Shown in pieces: positions 34,686 to 43,673 of a stretch of DNA of 64,000 nt (position 1 is its first letter; the number at the start of each line of letters is the position of its first letter). This DNA comes from Bacillota bacterium (GTDB lineage: Bacteria > Bacillota > Sulfobacillia > JABLXB01). The stretch spans positions 592,253-656,252 of the forward strand of contig JABLXB010000001.1 in assembly GCA_013178305.1 (NCBI GenBank), read 5' to 3'. The position numbers and the translations under genes are program-made. The notes below the pieces were generated by a model. It searched no databases and was not told the DNA's origin. It worked only from the letters and a program-made list of their open reading frames with translations.

Positions 34686-34720
34686 AGTGTACGCTCGTGC
34701 TACAATTCATTCAAGCGAAT
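34686..34720 (-). promoter_or_regulatory. EamA promoter overlapping a LysR box
   Basis: Minus strand: TTGAAT (34709-34714), 17 bases, TACACT (34686-34691). The -35 lies inside the inverted arms ATTC-N8-GAAT (34705-34720), which contains a T-N11-A pattern of LysR-type sites. The position between the two divergent genes fits control of both. Confidence 0.5.
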
Positions 34721-34764
34721 ATTTCTGATAGCATCCATCGTTGCAGCCGATGGGAGTGGTCGGT

Positions 34765-35685
34765 GTGGATGTTCGAGAGCTGAAGACGTTTCGAATGGTG
34801 GCCTCGACCCTCAACTTTACCCAGGCTGCGGCAGCGCTGGGTTACGTCCAGTCGAGCGTCACCGCGCACATTCAGGCACTGGAGGAAGAACTGGGGGTAC
34901 GCCTGTTCGACCGGCTGGGGAAGCGGGTGGCCCTCACGGGAGCGGGGGAACGCCTGCTCAAGTACGCGGACCGCGTACTGGCGCTGATGGAGGAGGCTAG
35001 GACCGCGGTGAGCGGAGAGGGCGACCCCGCCGGGTCTCTGGTGATCAGCGCTCCGGAGACGCTCTGCACGTATCGCCTGCCGTCCATCCTCCACAGGTTC
35101 CGGCAGAGGTTCCCCCAGGTTCGCATATCGTTTCGCCCCGCCCCATGCGCCAACCTGCGCCGGCTCGTCGGAGAGGGCATGCTGGACCTGGCATTCGTCC
35201 TCGAGGAGTCGTTCGAATCAGTCAGCCTTACAGTCGAGCGGCTTGTGGTAGAGCCGGTCGACCTCATCGTCCCGCCGGGGCACCGGCTGGCATCGTTGCA
35301 GGAGGTCCGTGCAGCCGACCTCGAGGGTGAGCCTGTGTTGCTTACCGAATTGGGCTGCGCCTACCGCAACCAGTTCGAGCGGGCTCTCATCGCCAGCGGG
35401 GTGTACCCGTCCGAAGCACTGGAGTTCAGCAGCGTCGAGGCGATCAAGCAATGCGTGATCGCGGGGATCGGCGTGGCGGTACTGCCGGCCGTCACGGTTG
35501 CGGCCGAGATCTCCGCAGGGCAGCTCGTGGCGCTCAGGTGGGCCGACCATCCGATCGAGGTTGTGACACAGATGATATGGCACAAGGACAAGTGGATATC
35601 CCCCGCGCTGCGCGCGTTCGTCGGCGTGGTGCACGAGGTGCTCGCTGCGCCAGCCGAGCCTTGCGCGAACGCACATCAGGGGTGA
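34765..35685 (+). CDS. LysR-family transcriptional regulator
   Basis: 306 residues from GTG 34765 (GGGAGTGG upstream); ATG 34750 is an alternative. The winged HTH is LNFTQAAAALGYVQSSVTAH with QALEEELGVRLFDRLGKRVA. The effector domain follows, with EFSSVEAIKQCVIAGIGVAV, the usual conserved segment. It is divergent to the EamA/LysE exporter pair and probably activates it in response to an amino-acid-like ligand. Confidence 0.92.
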   Translation: MDVRELKTFRMVASTLNFTQAAAALGYVQSSVTAHIQALEEELGVRLFDRLGKRVALTGAGERLLKYADRVLALMEEARTAVSGEGDPAGSLVISAPETLCTYRLPSILHRFRQRFPQVRISFRPAPCANLRRLVGEGMLDLAFVLEESFESVSLTVERLVVEPVDLIVPPGHRLASLQEVRAADLEGEPVLLTELGCAYRNQFERALIASGVYPSEALEFSSVEAIKQCVIAGIGVAVLPAVTVAAEISAGQLVALRWADHPIEVVTQMIWHKDKWISPALRAFVGVVHEVLAAPAEPCANAHQG

Positions 35686-35697
35686 TTGAGACGCGGT

Positions 35698-37392
35698 TCA
35701 GGCAGTCTTCGTGGGTTTCACAGCGGACATAACCCGCTCATCCAGCGGGTCTGCCAGGACAATGTCCAGCCCCGCGGCGACAGCCGCGGCGGTGAGCTCG
35801 GGATCCAGGGCATTGCGCGCCGCGCCGCGCCCGTTGCCCGCCACACCGAGGCACGTCCGGCAACCGAGCTTCCCGTGAATGGCCTCGATCGCACCGGCGA
35901 TCTGCTCAGCCGCCGACTGCCCCGCACCGCCCGCCAGGACCGGCTCAATCACGACATCCCACCGCGGGATCCCGTGTGATCCGGCGATTGTCACCAGACG
36001 CCGCGCTGCTTCCACGCAACCCTCGACTGACGACGGCACGCCGTCGTCCGCGACCGTCAGCCCTACCGCCGCCCCGTAACGCCTGGCCACACGGAGGATG
36101 GCCTCAGCGCTGCCTTTCTCAAGGGTGAACGAACTGACCAGCGCCTTTCCGACGAAAGCCTTGAGACCAGCGTCCAGAGCGGCTACCGAGGTTGAGCCAA
36201 TGCACACGGGCACGCGACAACTCTGCTGCACCGCCTGCACGGCCTTAACCAGAGCCGCCGCCTCGTCCGGGCCAGGGCCGGCACCCGAACCCCCGACGCT
36301 GACGAACAGCGCCTGCGCCCCCGCTCTGACCTGCTCTCTGGCCTCTTTCCTGACCAGCGAGAAGACGCCGGCTTTCATCTCCCCGGCGAGCTGACCACTT
36401 GCACTTGCGTCGATCCGGCTGCCGAATACGACCGGCCGGTTCTCGGGCCCTATGAAGAGCGGCTGCGTGCGCGAAGCCAAGCCGAGGGTCTCCCCCAGCG
36501 GTCCGGCGCCCTGGCGGGGCTTCAACCCTGCTACGGCCGCGCACAGCCGGCGGATGTGCTCGGGCGTCGTCCCACAGCAACCGCCGACGATGGACGCCCC
36601 CGCGGCCACCATCTTCGGCCCATACGACGCAAACTCCTCGGGTCCCATGGGGAACTTCGTCGAGCCGTCGGGTTGGAGCTGCGGCATCCCCGCATTCGGC
36701 TGCACCGAAACGGGAACGCGCGCCACTGAGGCCATTTTCTCCACGGCGGGGACGAGCAGCTCGGGCCCCGTCGAGCAGTTGAAGCCAATGACATCTGCGC
36801 CCATTGACTGCAGCACCAGCCCGGCAGTGACGGGGTCGGTCCCGGTGAACGTCCGCCCGCTCGGGTCCATCGTCATCTGGGCGATTATCCGTATGCCCGG
36901 AGCATGGTCCTTGCACGCGAGAATGGCGGCTCTCATCTCGTTCAGGTCGCCGATTGTCTCGATAATTATGAAGTCGGGAGGAGAATCGCGAAGCGCCTTC
37001 GCCTGCGCCGTGAATTCCTCGTACGCCCTGTCGAACGCGAAATCCCCCATCGGTTCCAGCATCACTCCGAGGGGTCCCATCGAGGCCGCTACCAGCGCAC
37101 GATCGCCTGCAGCCTTCCTGGCGTTGTCGACCGCCGCCTTGTTGACCTCTCTGACCTTTTCCCCCAACCCGTAGTGTGAAAGGCGAATGGGCGTCGCGCC
37201 GAGGGTGTTGGTCTCAACCATCTGCGCTCCGGCCTCAACGTATTGCCGGTGGACCCATTGCACGACGTCGGGGCGCTCGAGGTTCCAGGCCTCGGGGCAC
37301 TGCCCCGCCGGAAGCCCGCGGGAGTGGATCATCGTGCCGGTGGCTCCGTCGCATACGAGGACTACTTTACCAATGAGGTCGATAAGACTCAT
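35698..37392 (-). CDS. Homocysteine methyltransferase domain fused to a degenerate folate-binding-like domain
   Basis: 564 residues, ATG 37392 with GGGGGTGG upstream. Residues about 1-290 are a Pfam S-methyl_trans domain: LVCDGATGTMIHSRGLPAG, ETNTLGATPIRLSHYGL, and the zinc ligands in GFNCSTGPE and VGGCCGTTPEHIRRL. Residues about 315-560 follow the MetH folate-barrel plan, but the hallmark pterin motifs are altered: IGPENRPVVFGSR replaces the IGERTN type, and the DxN acidic motif reads FVSVGG. Cobalamin and activation domains are absent. It may use another methyl donor. Confidence 0.85.
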   Translation of the reverse strand: MSLIDLIGKVVLVCDGATGTMIHSRGLPAGQCPEAWNLERPDVVQWVHRQYVEAGAQMVETNTLGATPIRLSHYGLGEKVREVNKAAVDNARKAAGDRALVAASMGPLGVMLEPMGDFAFDRAYEEFTAQAKALRDSPPDFIIIETIGDLNEMRAAILACKDHAPGIRIIAQMTMDPSGRTFTGTDPVTAGLVLQSMGADVIGFNCSTGPELLVPAVEKMASVARVPVSVQPNAGMPQLQPDGSTKFPMGPEEFASYGPKMVAAGASIVGGCCGTTPEHIRRLCAAVAGLKPRQGAGPLGETLGLASRTQPLFIGPENRPVVFGSRIDASASGQLAGEMKAGVFSLVRKEAREQVRAGAQALFVSVGGSGAGPGPDEAAALVKAVQAVQQSCRVPVCIGSTSVAALDAGLKAFVGKALVSSFTLEKGSAEAILRVARRYGAAVGLTVADDGVPSSVEGCVEAARRLVTIAGSHGIPRWDVVIEPVLAGGAGQSAAEQIAGAIEAIHGKLGCRTCLGVAGNGRGAARNALDPELTAAAVAAGLDIVLADPLDERVMSAVKPTKTA

Positions 37393-37468
37393 GCGTTCCA
37401 CCCCCGGCTCAAGCTCGGGCAGGATTAGACGACGCGCAGGCCTCGGCCGTCCGGCCCCGTTTCACTGA

Positions 37469-37497
37469 ATTATACTGGGGGCATCCGCCAATTTCAA
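37469..37497 (-). promoter_or_regulatory. Sigma-A promoter of the methyltransferase gene
   Basis: Minus strand: TTGAAA (37492-37497), exactly 17 bases, then a perfect TATAAT (37469-37474). It lies 77 bases before the methyltransferase start. This is the best vegetative promoter I can see in the window. Confidence 0.8.
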
Positions 37498-37868
37498 GCA
37501 CGCGCCCGCCGGCGCGCCAGTCGGCAACTCCTCACGCTGCCGCACAGCGAACGGTCACTTGCCGGTGCTGTCACATTGATACCCCCGCTCTGTTTTGTCG
37601 CCTATACCTGGTAATATGAGTAGCTCATATTCCTGCGGGCCAGGACTTGGCAAGGTGTTTCAGGGTGTTTCTTGGTGAGTACGTCGGCTGCACCCCTTCG
37701 TGCTGCAGGAGATTCAGCACCCCAAGTAGTAATTATTGTTAATGGTGTCAACTCGGCGCCAACCCGGTACCCTCCAGGAGACTATGGAGATGCGGGGGTC
37801 AAGGGTTGTTGGTTGTCCCATTTGCGTCCCCGGCTCCATGTTCCGAATATTCTCCAGGGGGTGTGATT
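37498..37868. other. Intergenic region before the chemotaxis transducer
   Basis: 370 bases without a supported gene. It contains the palindrome at 37613-37631 and the ribosome site GGGGGTG before the transducer. Short open frames on the plus strand (for example 37672-37866) have no ribosome site and no recognised likeness. I see no known riboswitch motif. Confidence 0.5.
37613..37631. repeat. Perfect inverted repeat upstream of the chemotaxis transducer
   Basis: AATATGAG - TAG - CTCATATT, eight-base exact arms with a three-base spacer, AT-rich against a GC-rich background. It could be an operator or a small hairpin in the transducer leader. Confidence 0.6.
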
Positions 37869-39551
37869 ATGGGCAGCTTCTTTTCCCGCCGCGCTGTTTC
37901 AGCGCGCCCCGCTCCAGGCCCTGTCCCGCTTGAGCCGGTTCCGGCATCCCAACCGACGGCAGCCCCTGCTGAGACGCCCGAGACTCCTGCCACCCCGGTC
38001 GAGGCTGAGCAGGTCCGGAGCGAGTCGGCCGCCGTGGCCGAAAGCCTGCAGCAGGTGATCGGCGGTCTTGAGGCGGTCGTCGCCCGGACCAGCATGGGCA
38101 GCGCCCGCAACGCCCTACGCCTCAAGGCCCTGGCCAGCCGAATCCAGGATTCCTACGCGGGCATGCGCCAGATTTCCGAAGCCGCCAAGCAGATCCAGCA
38201 GGGGATTCAGGTCGTGGCCTCCTCCGCCGGCGACGCGGCCCAGGTGGCCAAGAAGGTGCAGGAGGAGAGTGAGTCCGGCCACGATTGCGGCCGGCAGGCT
38301 GAGGAAGCGACCCGCACCGTGCAGCGCCAGATCCACGACATGACGGTCCGGCTGGAAACGCTTGTGGAGCAGGTCCGGGACGTCACCCGGGTGACCGGGA
38401 TTCTGAACGAGATCACGGCGCAGACCCGCCTGCTCGCCCTGAATGCCGCGATTGAGGCGGCCCGGGCGGGTGACCACGGACGGGGCTTCGCCGTCGTAGC
38501 CAACGAGGTGCGGGCGCTGGCCGACAAGGCCGCCACGCAGACCAAGGAGATTGACGCCCTGGTGCGGGAGATTACGAGCCAGCTGGCGCCCGTCCAGGCG
38601 TCCGTGACCCAGAGCCGGGACCTGGCCGATATGGCCACACGGCATGCGGCGGAGGCCAGCCAGTCCCTGGAAGCGATTCGGTCCCTGGCGTCCCAGTCGG
38701 CAATGCACATGGAGCAGGTAGCAGCCGCCGTGGAGGAGCAGACCGCCCTCATGGAGTCGCTGCACGCGTCGGCCCGGCAAGCGACGGAAGGGCTCGACGG
38801 CGTGCAGCAGGAGGCGGGCCACATCTCCCAGGCGACGGTGCACGTGTCGCAGGTGTCGGAGGAGGCGTACCAGTACCTGGGCCGGTTCGACGCCAACACG
38901 ACGTTCCACCGGGTGCTAAAGGAGATCCGGCGGCTGGCCGTGGACGGCCGGCGGGTGCTGGAGCAGGTGATCGACCAGGGGAAGGTCACGCTGGATGACG
39001 TGCTGCGCCTGCAATACACCGAGATCACGGGACCGGCGATCCGGTCGCTGGCCCGGCTCTTCGACGTCAGCCGCGTCCCCCCGAGTGGCTTCACGCCGCC
39101 GAAGTACAGCACCGCGTACGACAGCCTGGTGGACGAGCGCATCCAGGACCTGCTGGACGCCGCCCTGGAGCGGGAGAGGGCGATCGACACCGCAACCATC
39201 ATCGACCTGAACGGGTACATCCCGGCCCATCCGCGCAAGTTCTGCAAGGATTGGACAGGCATTCCCGAACAGGACCTGGTCAGAAACCGCATGAAGAGGA
39301 TCTACCTGGGGGCGTCGCTGCGAGGCGCACGGGTGGCCATTCCGAACGCCGAACGGCTGCCGGAGCGGGTCACCCGTGAAGACCTGGTGCGCGCCGGCAT
39401 CGACCTGCGGGAGCGCGCGGCGGTCGCCGGGGAATTCCTGGTGCAGGCTTACGCCCGCGATACAGGCGAAGTCGTGTTTCTGGTTACGGTGCCCGTGTTC
39501 GTCAAGGGGTATCGCTTCGGGGCCGCCACCGGTACCTGGCGGGTCGAGTAG
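37869..39551 (+). CDS. Soluble methyl-accepting chemotaxis protein with C-terminal sensor-like domain
   Basis: 560 residues, ATG 37869 with GGGGGTG five bases upstream. No membrane span is seen. A Pro/Ala-rich start (20-60) precedes a long helical signalling domain with the hairpin tip [20 protein letters not shown] and [19 protein letters not shown]. From about residue 345 a globular domain starts ([20 protein letters not shown]) and includes [11 protein letters not shown] and [19 protein letters not shown], a PAS/Cache-like module placed after the signalling domain in some soluble transducers. It should signal to CheA from the cytoplasm. No che genes are nearby, and a recombinase stub follows. 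Confidence 0.88.
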   Translation: MGSFFSRRAVSARPAPGPVPLEPVPASQPTAAPAETPETPATPVEAEQVRSESAAVAESLQQVIGGLEAVVARTSMGSARNALRLKALASRIQDSYAGMRQISEAAKQIQQGIQVVASSAGDAAQVAKKVQEESESGHDCGRQAEEATRTVQRQIHDMTVRLETLVEQVRDVTRVTGILNEITAQTRLLALNAAIEAARAGDHGRGFAVVANEVRALADKAATQTKEIDALVREITSQLAPVQASVTQSRDLADMATRHAAEASQSLEAIRSLASQSAMHMEQVAAAVEEQTALMESLHASARQATEGLDGVQQEAGHISQATVHVSQVSEEAYQYLGRFDANTTFHRVLKEIRRLAVDGRRVLEQVIDQGKVTLDDVLRLQYTEITGPAIRSLARLFDVSRVPPSGFTPPKYSTAYDSLVDERIQDLLDAALERERAIDTATIIDLNGYIPAHPRKFCKDWTGIPEQDLVRNRMKRIYLGASLRGARVAIPNAERLPERVTREDLVRAGIDLRERAAVAGEFLVQAYARDTGEVVFLVTVPVFVKGYRFGAATGTWRVE

Positions 39552-39641
39552 CCCGCCGCTTACCTGCCCACCTGGCAAGGTCGTGCCTGAAGAGTCATAC
39601 TGGCTCTTCCCTGGTACTATACTATCCGGACAAGATTGAGA

Positions 39642-39896
39642 TAGGCGATGGTTGCGGGTTTGAATACGGTTTTTTCGATCCGCCTCGTAATGGAGGAATT
39701 TTCTGACCCGCTCGAAGGTCAGATCCTGGGAGGAGAGGCGGGTGATTTTACGCCGCATATCAGATGAGACAAATTGGAGGGAAAGCCGAATAGCGTCTCG
39801 ATAGCTCCTTATCGACGCCGGACGCAACCCCTTTTGGGCCACAAGAAAGTCTACGAAAAAGGAGTAAGTGATGCGACCCAGATTCTCATCGTTCAT
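39642..39896 (-). pseudogene. Tyrosine recombinase (integrase), N-terminal stub
   Basis: From ATG 39896 about 85 codons match the SAM-like N-terminal domain of tyrosine recombinases: FFVDFLVAQKGLRPASIRSY, then RKITRLSSQDLTFERVRKFL and a short DRKNRIQTRNHRL. After this the frame runs antisense through the chemotaxis gene with no likeness, so the catalytic Arg/His/Tyr domain is missing. It is the remnant of an integrated element cut off at the chemotaxis gene. Confidence 0.72.
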
Positions 39897-39933
39897 GGCG
39901 ACACCTCCTTTGACGAAGCTTCGCTGACCGGGG

Positions 39934-40017
39934 AATCCAGCTGAGCATGCGCGAAGCCAGCCCGAAGGTCTTGCCGAGGGGACAGGCTTCTTGCCGTGGC
40001 TTCATACCCTCAACCGA
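39934..40017 (-). pseudogene. Duplicated fragment of the homocysteine methyltransferase gene
   Basis: 28 codons read SVEGMKPRQEACPLGKTFGL followed by ASRMLSWI. They match, position for position, the linker of the intact methyltransferase (AVAGLKPRQGAGPLGETLGL, ASRT) between its two domains near 36455-36540. DNA likeness is also visible. It is a partial copy lying next to the recombinase stub. Confidence 0.6.
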
Positions 40018-40104
40018 CCCGTCGCCATAGCCGCCGTCCCCGGCTGCAGTCCGCGAGCTCGACTCCCACCTCCAAGACACCGCCCATGCCGGGCGTACAA
40101 TGCA

Positions 40105-40126
40105 GAGGCCCCCTCCGGGGGGCCTC
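40105..40126 (-). terminator. Hairpin after the alanine dehydrogenase gene
   Basis: GAGGCCCCC and GGGGGCCTC are exact nine-base arms with a four-base loop, 53 bases downstream of the ald stop on the minus strand. T-tract is weak (CTCTGCATTGT). Confidence 0.65.
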
Positions 40127-40178
40127 GTATGAACGGACCTGTGAGCGGGCCTCCGCTCATGGAGAACCCGCATCTGTG

Positions 40179-41300
40179 CTACATGCCCACGACCTCGGAA
40201 AGAGGCGTGTATGGGAGACTATGCGCCTCCGCCACGGCCCTGTACGTCACGGTGCCGCTTATCACGTTAACGCCGAGCGCGAGCGCTCTATCTTCCTTTA
40301 TTGTCGCGATGTAGCCCTTGTTGGCCAGTTTCAGCGCATACGGCATAGTCGCGTTGGTCAGTGCGAACGTGGACGTCCTCGGTACCGCCCCGGGCATGTT
40401 CGCAACGGAGTAGTGAACCACGCCGTGCTTGACGTAGGTTGGGCTAGAATGGGTCGTTACCCTGTCGATGGTCTCGACCGAACCACCCTGGTCGATGGCT
40501 ACGTCTACGATGACCGACCCGGGCCGCATCGCCCTCACCATGTCCTCGGTGACAAGGCGCGGTGCCCTCGCACCCGGCACGAGCACCGCCCCAATGAGCA
40601 GGTCGGCATCCTTCACCGACTCCGAAATATTGAACGAGTTCGACATGAGCGTAATCACATGCCCGCCGAAGATGTCGTCCAGGTACCTGAGCCTTTCAAC
40701 GTTTAGGTCGAGGATGGTCACGGTGGCGCCCATCCCTACGGCCACCTTGGCCGCGGCGGTGCCGACCGTGCCCCCGCCGATGATGGTCACACTCGCGGGC
40801 GGAACCCCAGCCACGCCGCCAAGCAGGATCCCCCTGCCCCCGTTCCGCTTCTCGAGCAGGTGAGCCCCTATCTGAGTCGCCATCTTCCCAGCAACCTCGC
40901 TCATCGGCGTCAGGAGCGGAAGCGTGCCGTCTTTCTTCTGCACCGTCTCGTAAGCAATCGCCACAACCTTGTTCCTCACAAGCGCCTTCGTCAGCTCGGG
41001 CTCAGGAGCCAGATGCAGGTATGTGAACAGCACCTTGCCCGGAGTAAGCAGGTCGTACTCGGGAGGAAGGGGTTCCTTTACCTTGAGGATCATGTCTGCG
41101 ATAGCGAAGACGTCCGTAGCCCTGTCCAGGATCCTGGCGCCAGCTGCCTCGTATTCCCCATCAGAGATGCCGCTGCCGAACCCCGCGTCTTTCTCGATGT
41201 AGACTTCGTGTCCGAACTTGACGAAGCTTGTCACGCCTGCCGGCGTGATGGCGACGCGGTTCTCGTCTGCCTTTATCTCCCGCGGAACGCCGATTCTCAT
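40179..41300 (-). CDS. ald: Alanine dehydrogenase
   Basis: 373 residues, the usual length. N-terminal [20 protein letters not shown] and the catalytic His region [15 protein letters not shown] are typical. The NAD site is [20 protein letters not shown], and C-terminal [13 protein letters not shown] and [16 protein letters not shown] are family-specific. It converts L-alanine and NAD to pyruvate, ammonia and NADH. In this region of amino-acid uptake genes a catabolic role is likely. GGAGGTGG precedes the ATG by about 12 bases. Confidence 0.95.
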   Translation of the reverse strand: MRIGVPREIKADENRVAITPAGVTSFVKFGHEVYIEKDAGFGSGISDGEYEAAGARILDRATDVFAIADMILKVKEPLPPEYDLLTPGKVLFTYLHLAPEPELTKALVRNKVVAIAYETVQKKDGTLPLLTPMSEVAGKMATQIGAHLLEKRNGGRGILLGGVAGVPPASVTIIGGGTVGTAAAKVAVGMGATVTILDLNVERLRYLDDIFGGHVITLMSNSFNISESVKDADLLIGAVLVPGARAPRLVTEDMVRAMRPGSVIVDVAIDQGGSVETIDRVTTHSSPTYVKHGVVHYSVANMPGAVPRTSTFALTNATMPYALKLANKGYIATIKEDRALALGVNVISGTVTYRAVAEAHSLPYTPLSEVVGM

Positions 41301-41381
41301 CTGTAGCGCACCACCTCCAGAGGGTAGTCCTGGATGGACCGATCAAAGGGGCTGAATGCGTACCCCCGTCATCAGCATACA

Positions 41382-42662
41382 CTATAGACTCTCGCAAACC
41401 TCCTCGGTAGTCAGGAGGAACGAGTCGACTTCTTCTGGAGAAGTGTAGTGGCACGCCGACAGGCGGACAACGGCCTCTGTGCCCAGCACGCTCAGCACGT
41501 GCCTCGAGTAAGCGTCGGACCACCTTGCGGAGATCGCGATACCCTTTTCGACGAAGGCCTTTACGACTTTTTCCGTAGCCACACCACGGATGTTGAAGGG
41601 AATCAAGCAGGCACGTCTGGCTATTGGCTCTTTCAGGCAATACAAGGTCACGCGGTCTATTCTGCGGAGTCCGCGGGTCTTTGACGAGCCTTCGAGTAGC
41701 CGGTCCAGCAGCGCCATTTCATGCGCCTCAATTGCCGTCATGGCAGCCAGGACCTGTTGCCTCCTGTCCTTTGAACTGGTGAAGTGACGTCCAAGCCAGC
41801 AGAAGTAGTCTACCGTGGTTGACCAGGCGGCGTAGTCGGCGTGGTCCACGCTGCCAATAACCCAATCATTGGCCTTCTTACCTCGCAGTTTGTCATGGGG
41901 GATCACCGAGAACCTGTCGGAGAGCCACGCGAACGCAATCCCCTTCTTGCAGTTGGCCTTGTATGGCCCAATGACATAGACGTCCGGTTGGATCTCCTCG
42001 ACGTCGATAGGAGCGTGCGGAGCATACTGTACCCCGTCAATAATGACGCAGAGATCGTCTTTGATGCGCCTGGCTTCCCTTACGATTGTGGCTGCATCCA
42101 TGTAGGCTCCCGTGACATTGGCCCCGTGAAGGAAGACCAGAACCGAGGTGTCCTTGTCGACCAGGTCCAGGATGGACTCCGGCGTGACGACTCCAGTAGC
42201 TGGGTCAAACGGCGCAACCCGCCATTCCTTATGGAACGTCTGTGCTGCCAGCCATGTTGAATCGTACACCGACGGGTGTTCGGCTCCAGTGGTAACGATG
42301 TTGGTGCCCGGGAAATGGGCAGCTGCCGCTGTGACAAACCGGAAAATGGCTCGAGTCGCAGTCTGGTCGGGGACGACCACTCCCGATTTGGCCCCGATAA
42401 ACACACGGACATCGTCCTCGCCTCGTTCCATGACCTCGCCCGCGTGTTTCGAACCCTGGCTAGGTCGGGCCAACTGGTCTGGAAGTGCGACCTCCTGTTG
42501 TACGACGTCGACTACCTGTTTCAGCCTCAGCGAACCGGACGCGGAGTCGAAGAAAATGCGCCTTCCCGCGTACGGACACGCGTCTACATACAAAAATTTG
42601 GACCGGATCTCCTTCATGAGTGACTCGGGGAACAATCGTCCCCGGGACCCTGAACCTTGCAC
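41382..42662 (-). CDS. Class V aminotransferase (PLP enzyme)
   Basis: 426 residues from GTG 42662, with AGGGGGAG eight bases upstream; ATG 42617 lacks a ribosome site. Fold type I features of the cysteine-desulfurase/isopenicillin-N-epimerase group: RIFFDSASGSLRL, TTGAEHPSVYDSTW, FLHGANVTGAYMD, VIIDGVQYAPHAPIDV with the PLP-binding Asp, and the likely PLP Lys in IGPYKANCKKGIAF. C-terminal VRLSACHYTSPEEVD is typical. Its role may be deamination, racemisation or desulfuration of a substrate brought in by the second Liv system. It is the last gene of that operon. Confidence 0.85.
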   Translation of the reverse strand: MQGSGSRGRLFPESLMKEIRSKFLYVDACPYAGRRIFFDSASGSLRLKQVVDVVQQEVALPDQLARPSQGSKHAGEVMERGEDDVRVFIGAKSGVVVPDQTATRAIFRFVTAAAAHFPGTNIVTTGAEHPSVYDSTWLAAQTFHKEWRVAPFDPATGVVTPESILDLVDKDTSVLVFLHGANVTGAYMDAATIVREARRIKDDLCVIIDGVQYAPHAPIDVEEIQPDVYVIGPYKANCKKGIAFAWLSDRFSVIPHDKLRGKKANDWVIGSVDHADYAAWSTTVDYFCWLGRHFTSSKDRRQQVLAAMTAIEAHEMALLDRLLEGSSKTRGLRRIDRVTLYCLKEPIARRACLIPFNIRGVATEKVVKAFVEKGIAISARWSDAYSRHVLSVLGTEAVVRLSACHYTSPEEVDSFLLTTEEVCESL

Positions 42663-42691
42663 GATGGACTCCCCCTTTTCCCCAACCTTAC

Positions 42692-43660
42692 CTATACCAG
42701 ATGGCCATCACGTATTAGAGTGACACCATCGAGATATACTGTTGGTTTCTTGACCACGCAATCGGTATGCATTACCGTCCGGATCCGGCCGCCAATGGTG
42801 CTGTTGGACCCGAACCCGATGTGTATGGTTCCGAACACGCCCTCATCCTCGAGCATGCACCCGATAAACCTGGCTTCGGGGTTAAGCCCGATCCCGAATT
42901 CGCCCACTGCGAAAACGTTCCGGTCTACCGTGCTGTCCAGTAGGGCCTTGAGGGACTCGGCCTCTCCGCCTCCCTCAATGTTGACTATGTATCCTTCCCG
43001 GACCGTCAGGGTTACCGGTTCTCGTACAACGCCCACTTCAGGAACTGGAATGCTGCCGTCGACCACGAGTACACCTTCCGCAGTGCCTTCGACGGGCGCG
43101 ATGTGTGCTTCTATATCCGGGGGCGAACCAAAACTACCCCGTTCAGTGCAAATAGCGGATTGGTCGCGGCCCTCTCTTCCGTCGAGGCAGAGGGTCAGGT
43201 CGGTCCCCTTTTCGGTGGTAATCCTGGCGCATCTCGCTGTAGTCAAGGTCTGCGCTACCTTCAATACGACCTCCCGCTGCTGAACGAAATCGGCAAGCAG
43301 GCCCCCACGCACGAGCATGTCCTCGCAGTAATCCGGCATGCTGACGAACCTGCCCCCAGACTTGCACACGGCAAGTCTGGCCTGGGAGTGTGACATTGAA
43401 TACGTCGTGGGAGCGAAGACGACGTTCGCGTTAAGTATTGCGTCGGCCACAGACTGGGGTGGCTCCTGGCCATGGGACTGCCGTGGCAGCATTACCAGCA
43501 CTATGGGGTCGAGGCCGCGCTCGACGAGGAGCGACACAAGCACCTCGGCAATAAGCACCTTATTGGTGTCCGTCACCACCACTACCCGCTCTCCCGGCCT
43601 CACCCCCGCGCAAACATCGACGAGCGTTCTTGCCCCCTTGACCATTTCCACGTGTCTCAC
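42692..43660 (-). CDS. M29-like aminopeptidase / NicX-like metalloenzyme
   Basis: 322 residues from GTG 43660 (AGGAGTG upstream). The C-terminal metal-ligand region has VGEFGIGLNPEARFIGCMLE, then DEGVFGTIHIGFGSN and a last His in VMHTDCV, the Glu/Glu/His pattern of the M29 (aminopeptidase T) fold. The N-terminal half (VRPGERVVVVTDTNKVLIAE) fits the same family. M29 relatives include leucyl aminopeptidases and the 2,5-dihydroxypyridine dioxygenase NicX. It lies 13 bases after LivF, so it likely acts on the transported compound. Confidence 0.8.
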   Translation of the reverse strand: MRHVEMVKGARTLVDVCAGVRPGERVVVVTDTNKVLIAEVLVSLLVERGLDPIVLVMLPRQSHGQEPPQSVADAILNANVVFAPTTYSMSHSQARLAVCKSGGRFVSMPDYCEDMLVRGGLLADFVQQREVVLKVAQTLTTARCARITTEKGTDLTLCLDGREGRDQSAICTERGSFGSPPDIEAHIAPVEGTAEGVLVVDGSIPVPEVGVVREPVTLTVREGYIVNIEGGGEAESLKALLDSTVDRNVFAVGEFGIGLNPEARFIGCMLEDEGVFGTIHIGFGSNSTIGGRIRTVMHTDCVVKKPTVYLDGVTLIRDGHLV

Positions 43661-43673
43661 CAGTACGTCACTC

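Noticed and set aside
37672..37866. Small plus-strand open frames ahead of the chemotaxis gene
   Set aside because: No ribosome site, no recognised family, and two overlapping frames are equally open.
37640..37868. Possible riboswitch (c-di-GMP or c-di-AMP type) ahead of the chemotaxis gene
   Set aside because: I looked for the conserved cores and did not find them; only a short palindrome is supported.
39589..39609. Hairpin GAAGAG/CTCTTC after the chemotaxis gene as a terminator
   Set aside because: Only six base pairs with a nine-base loop and no T-tract.
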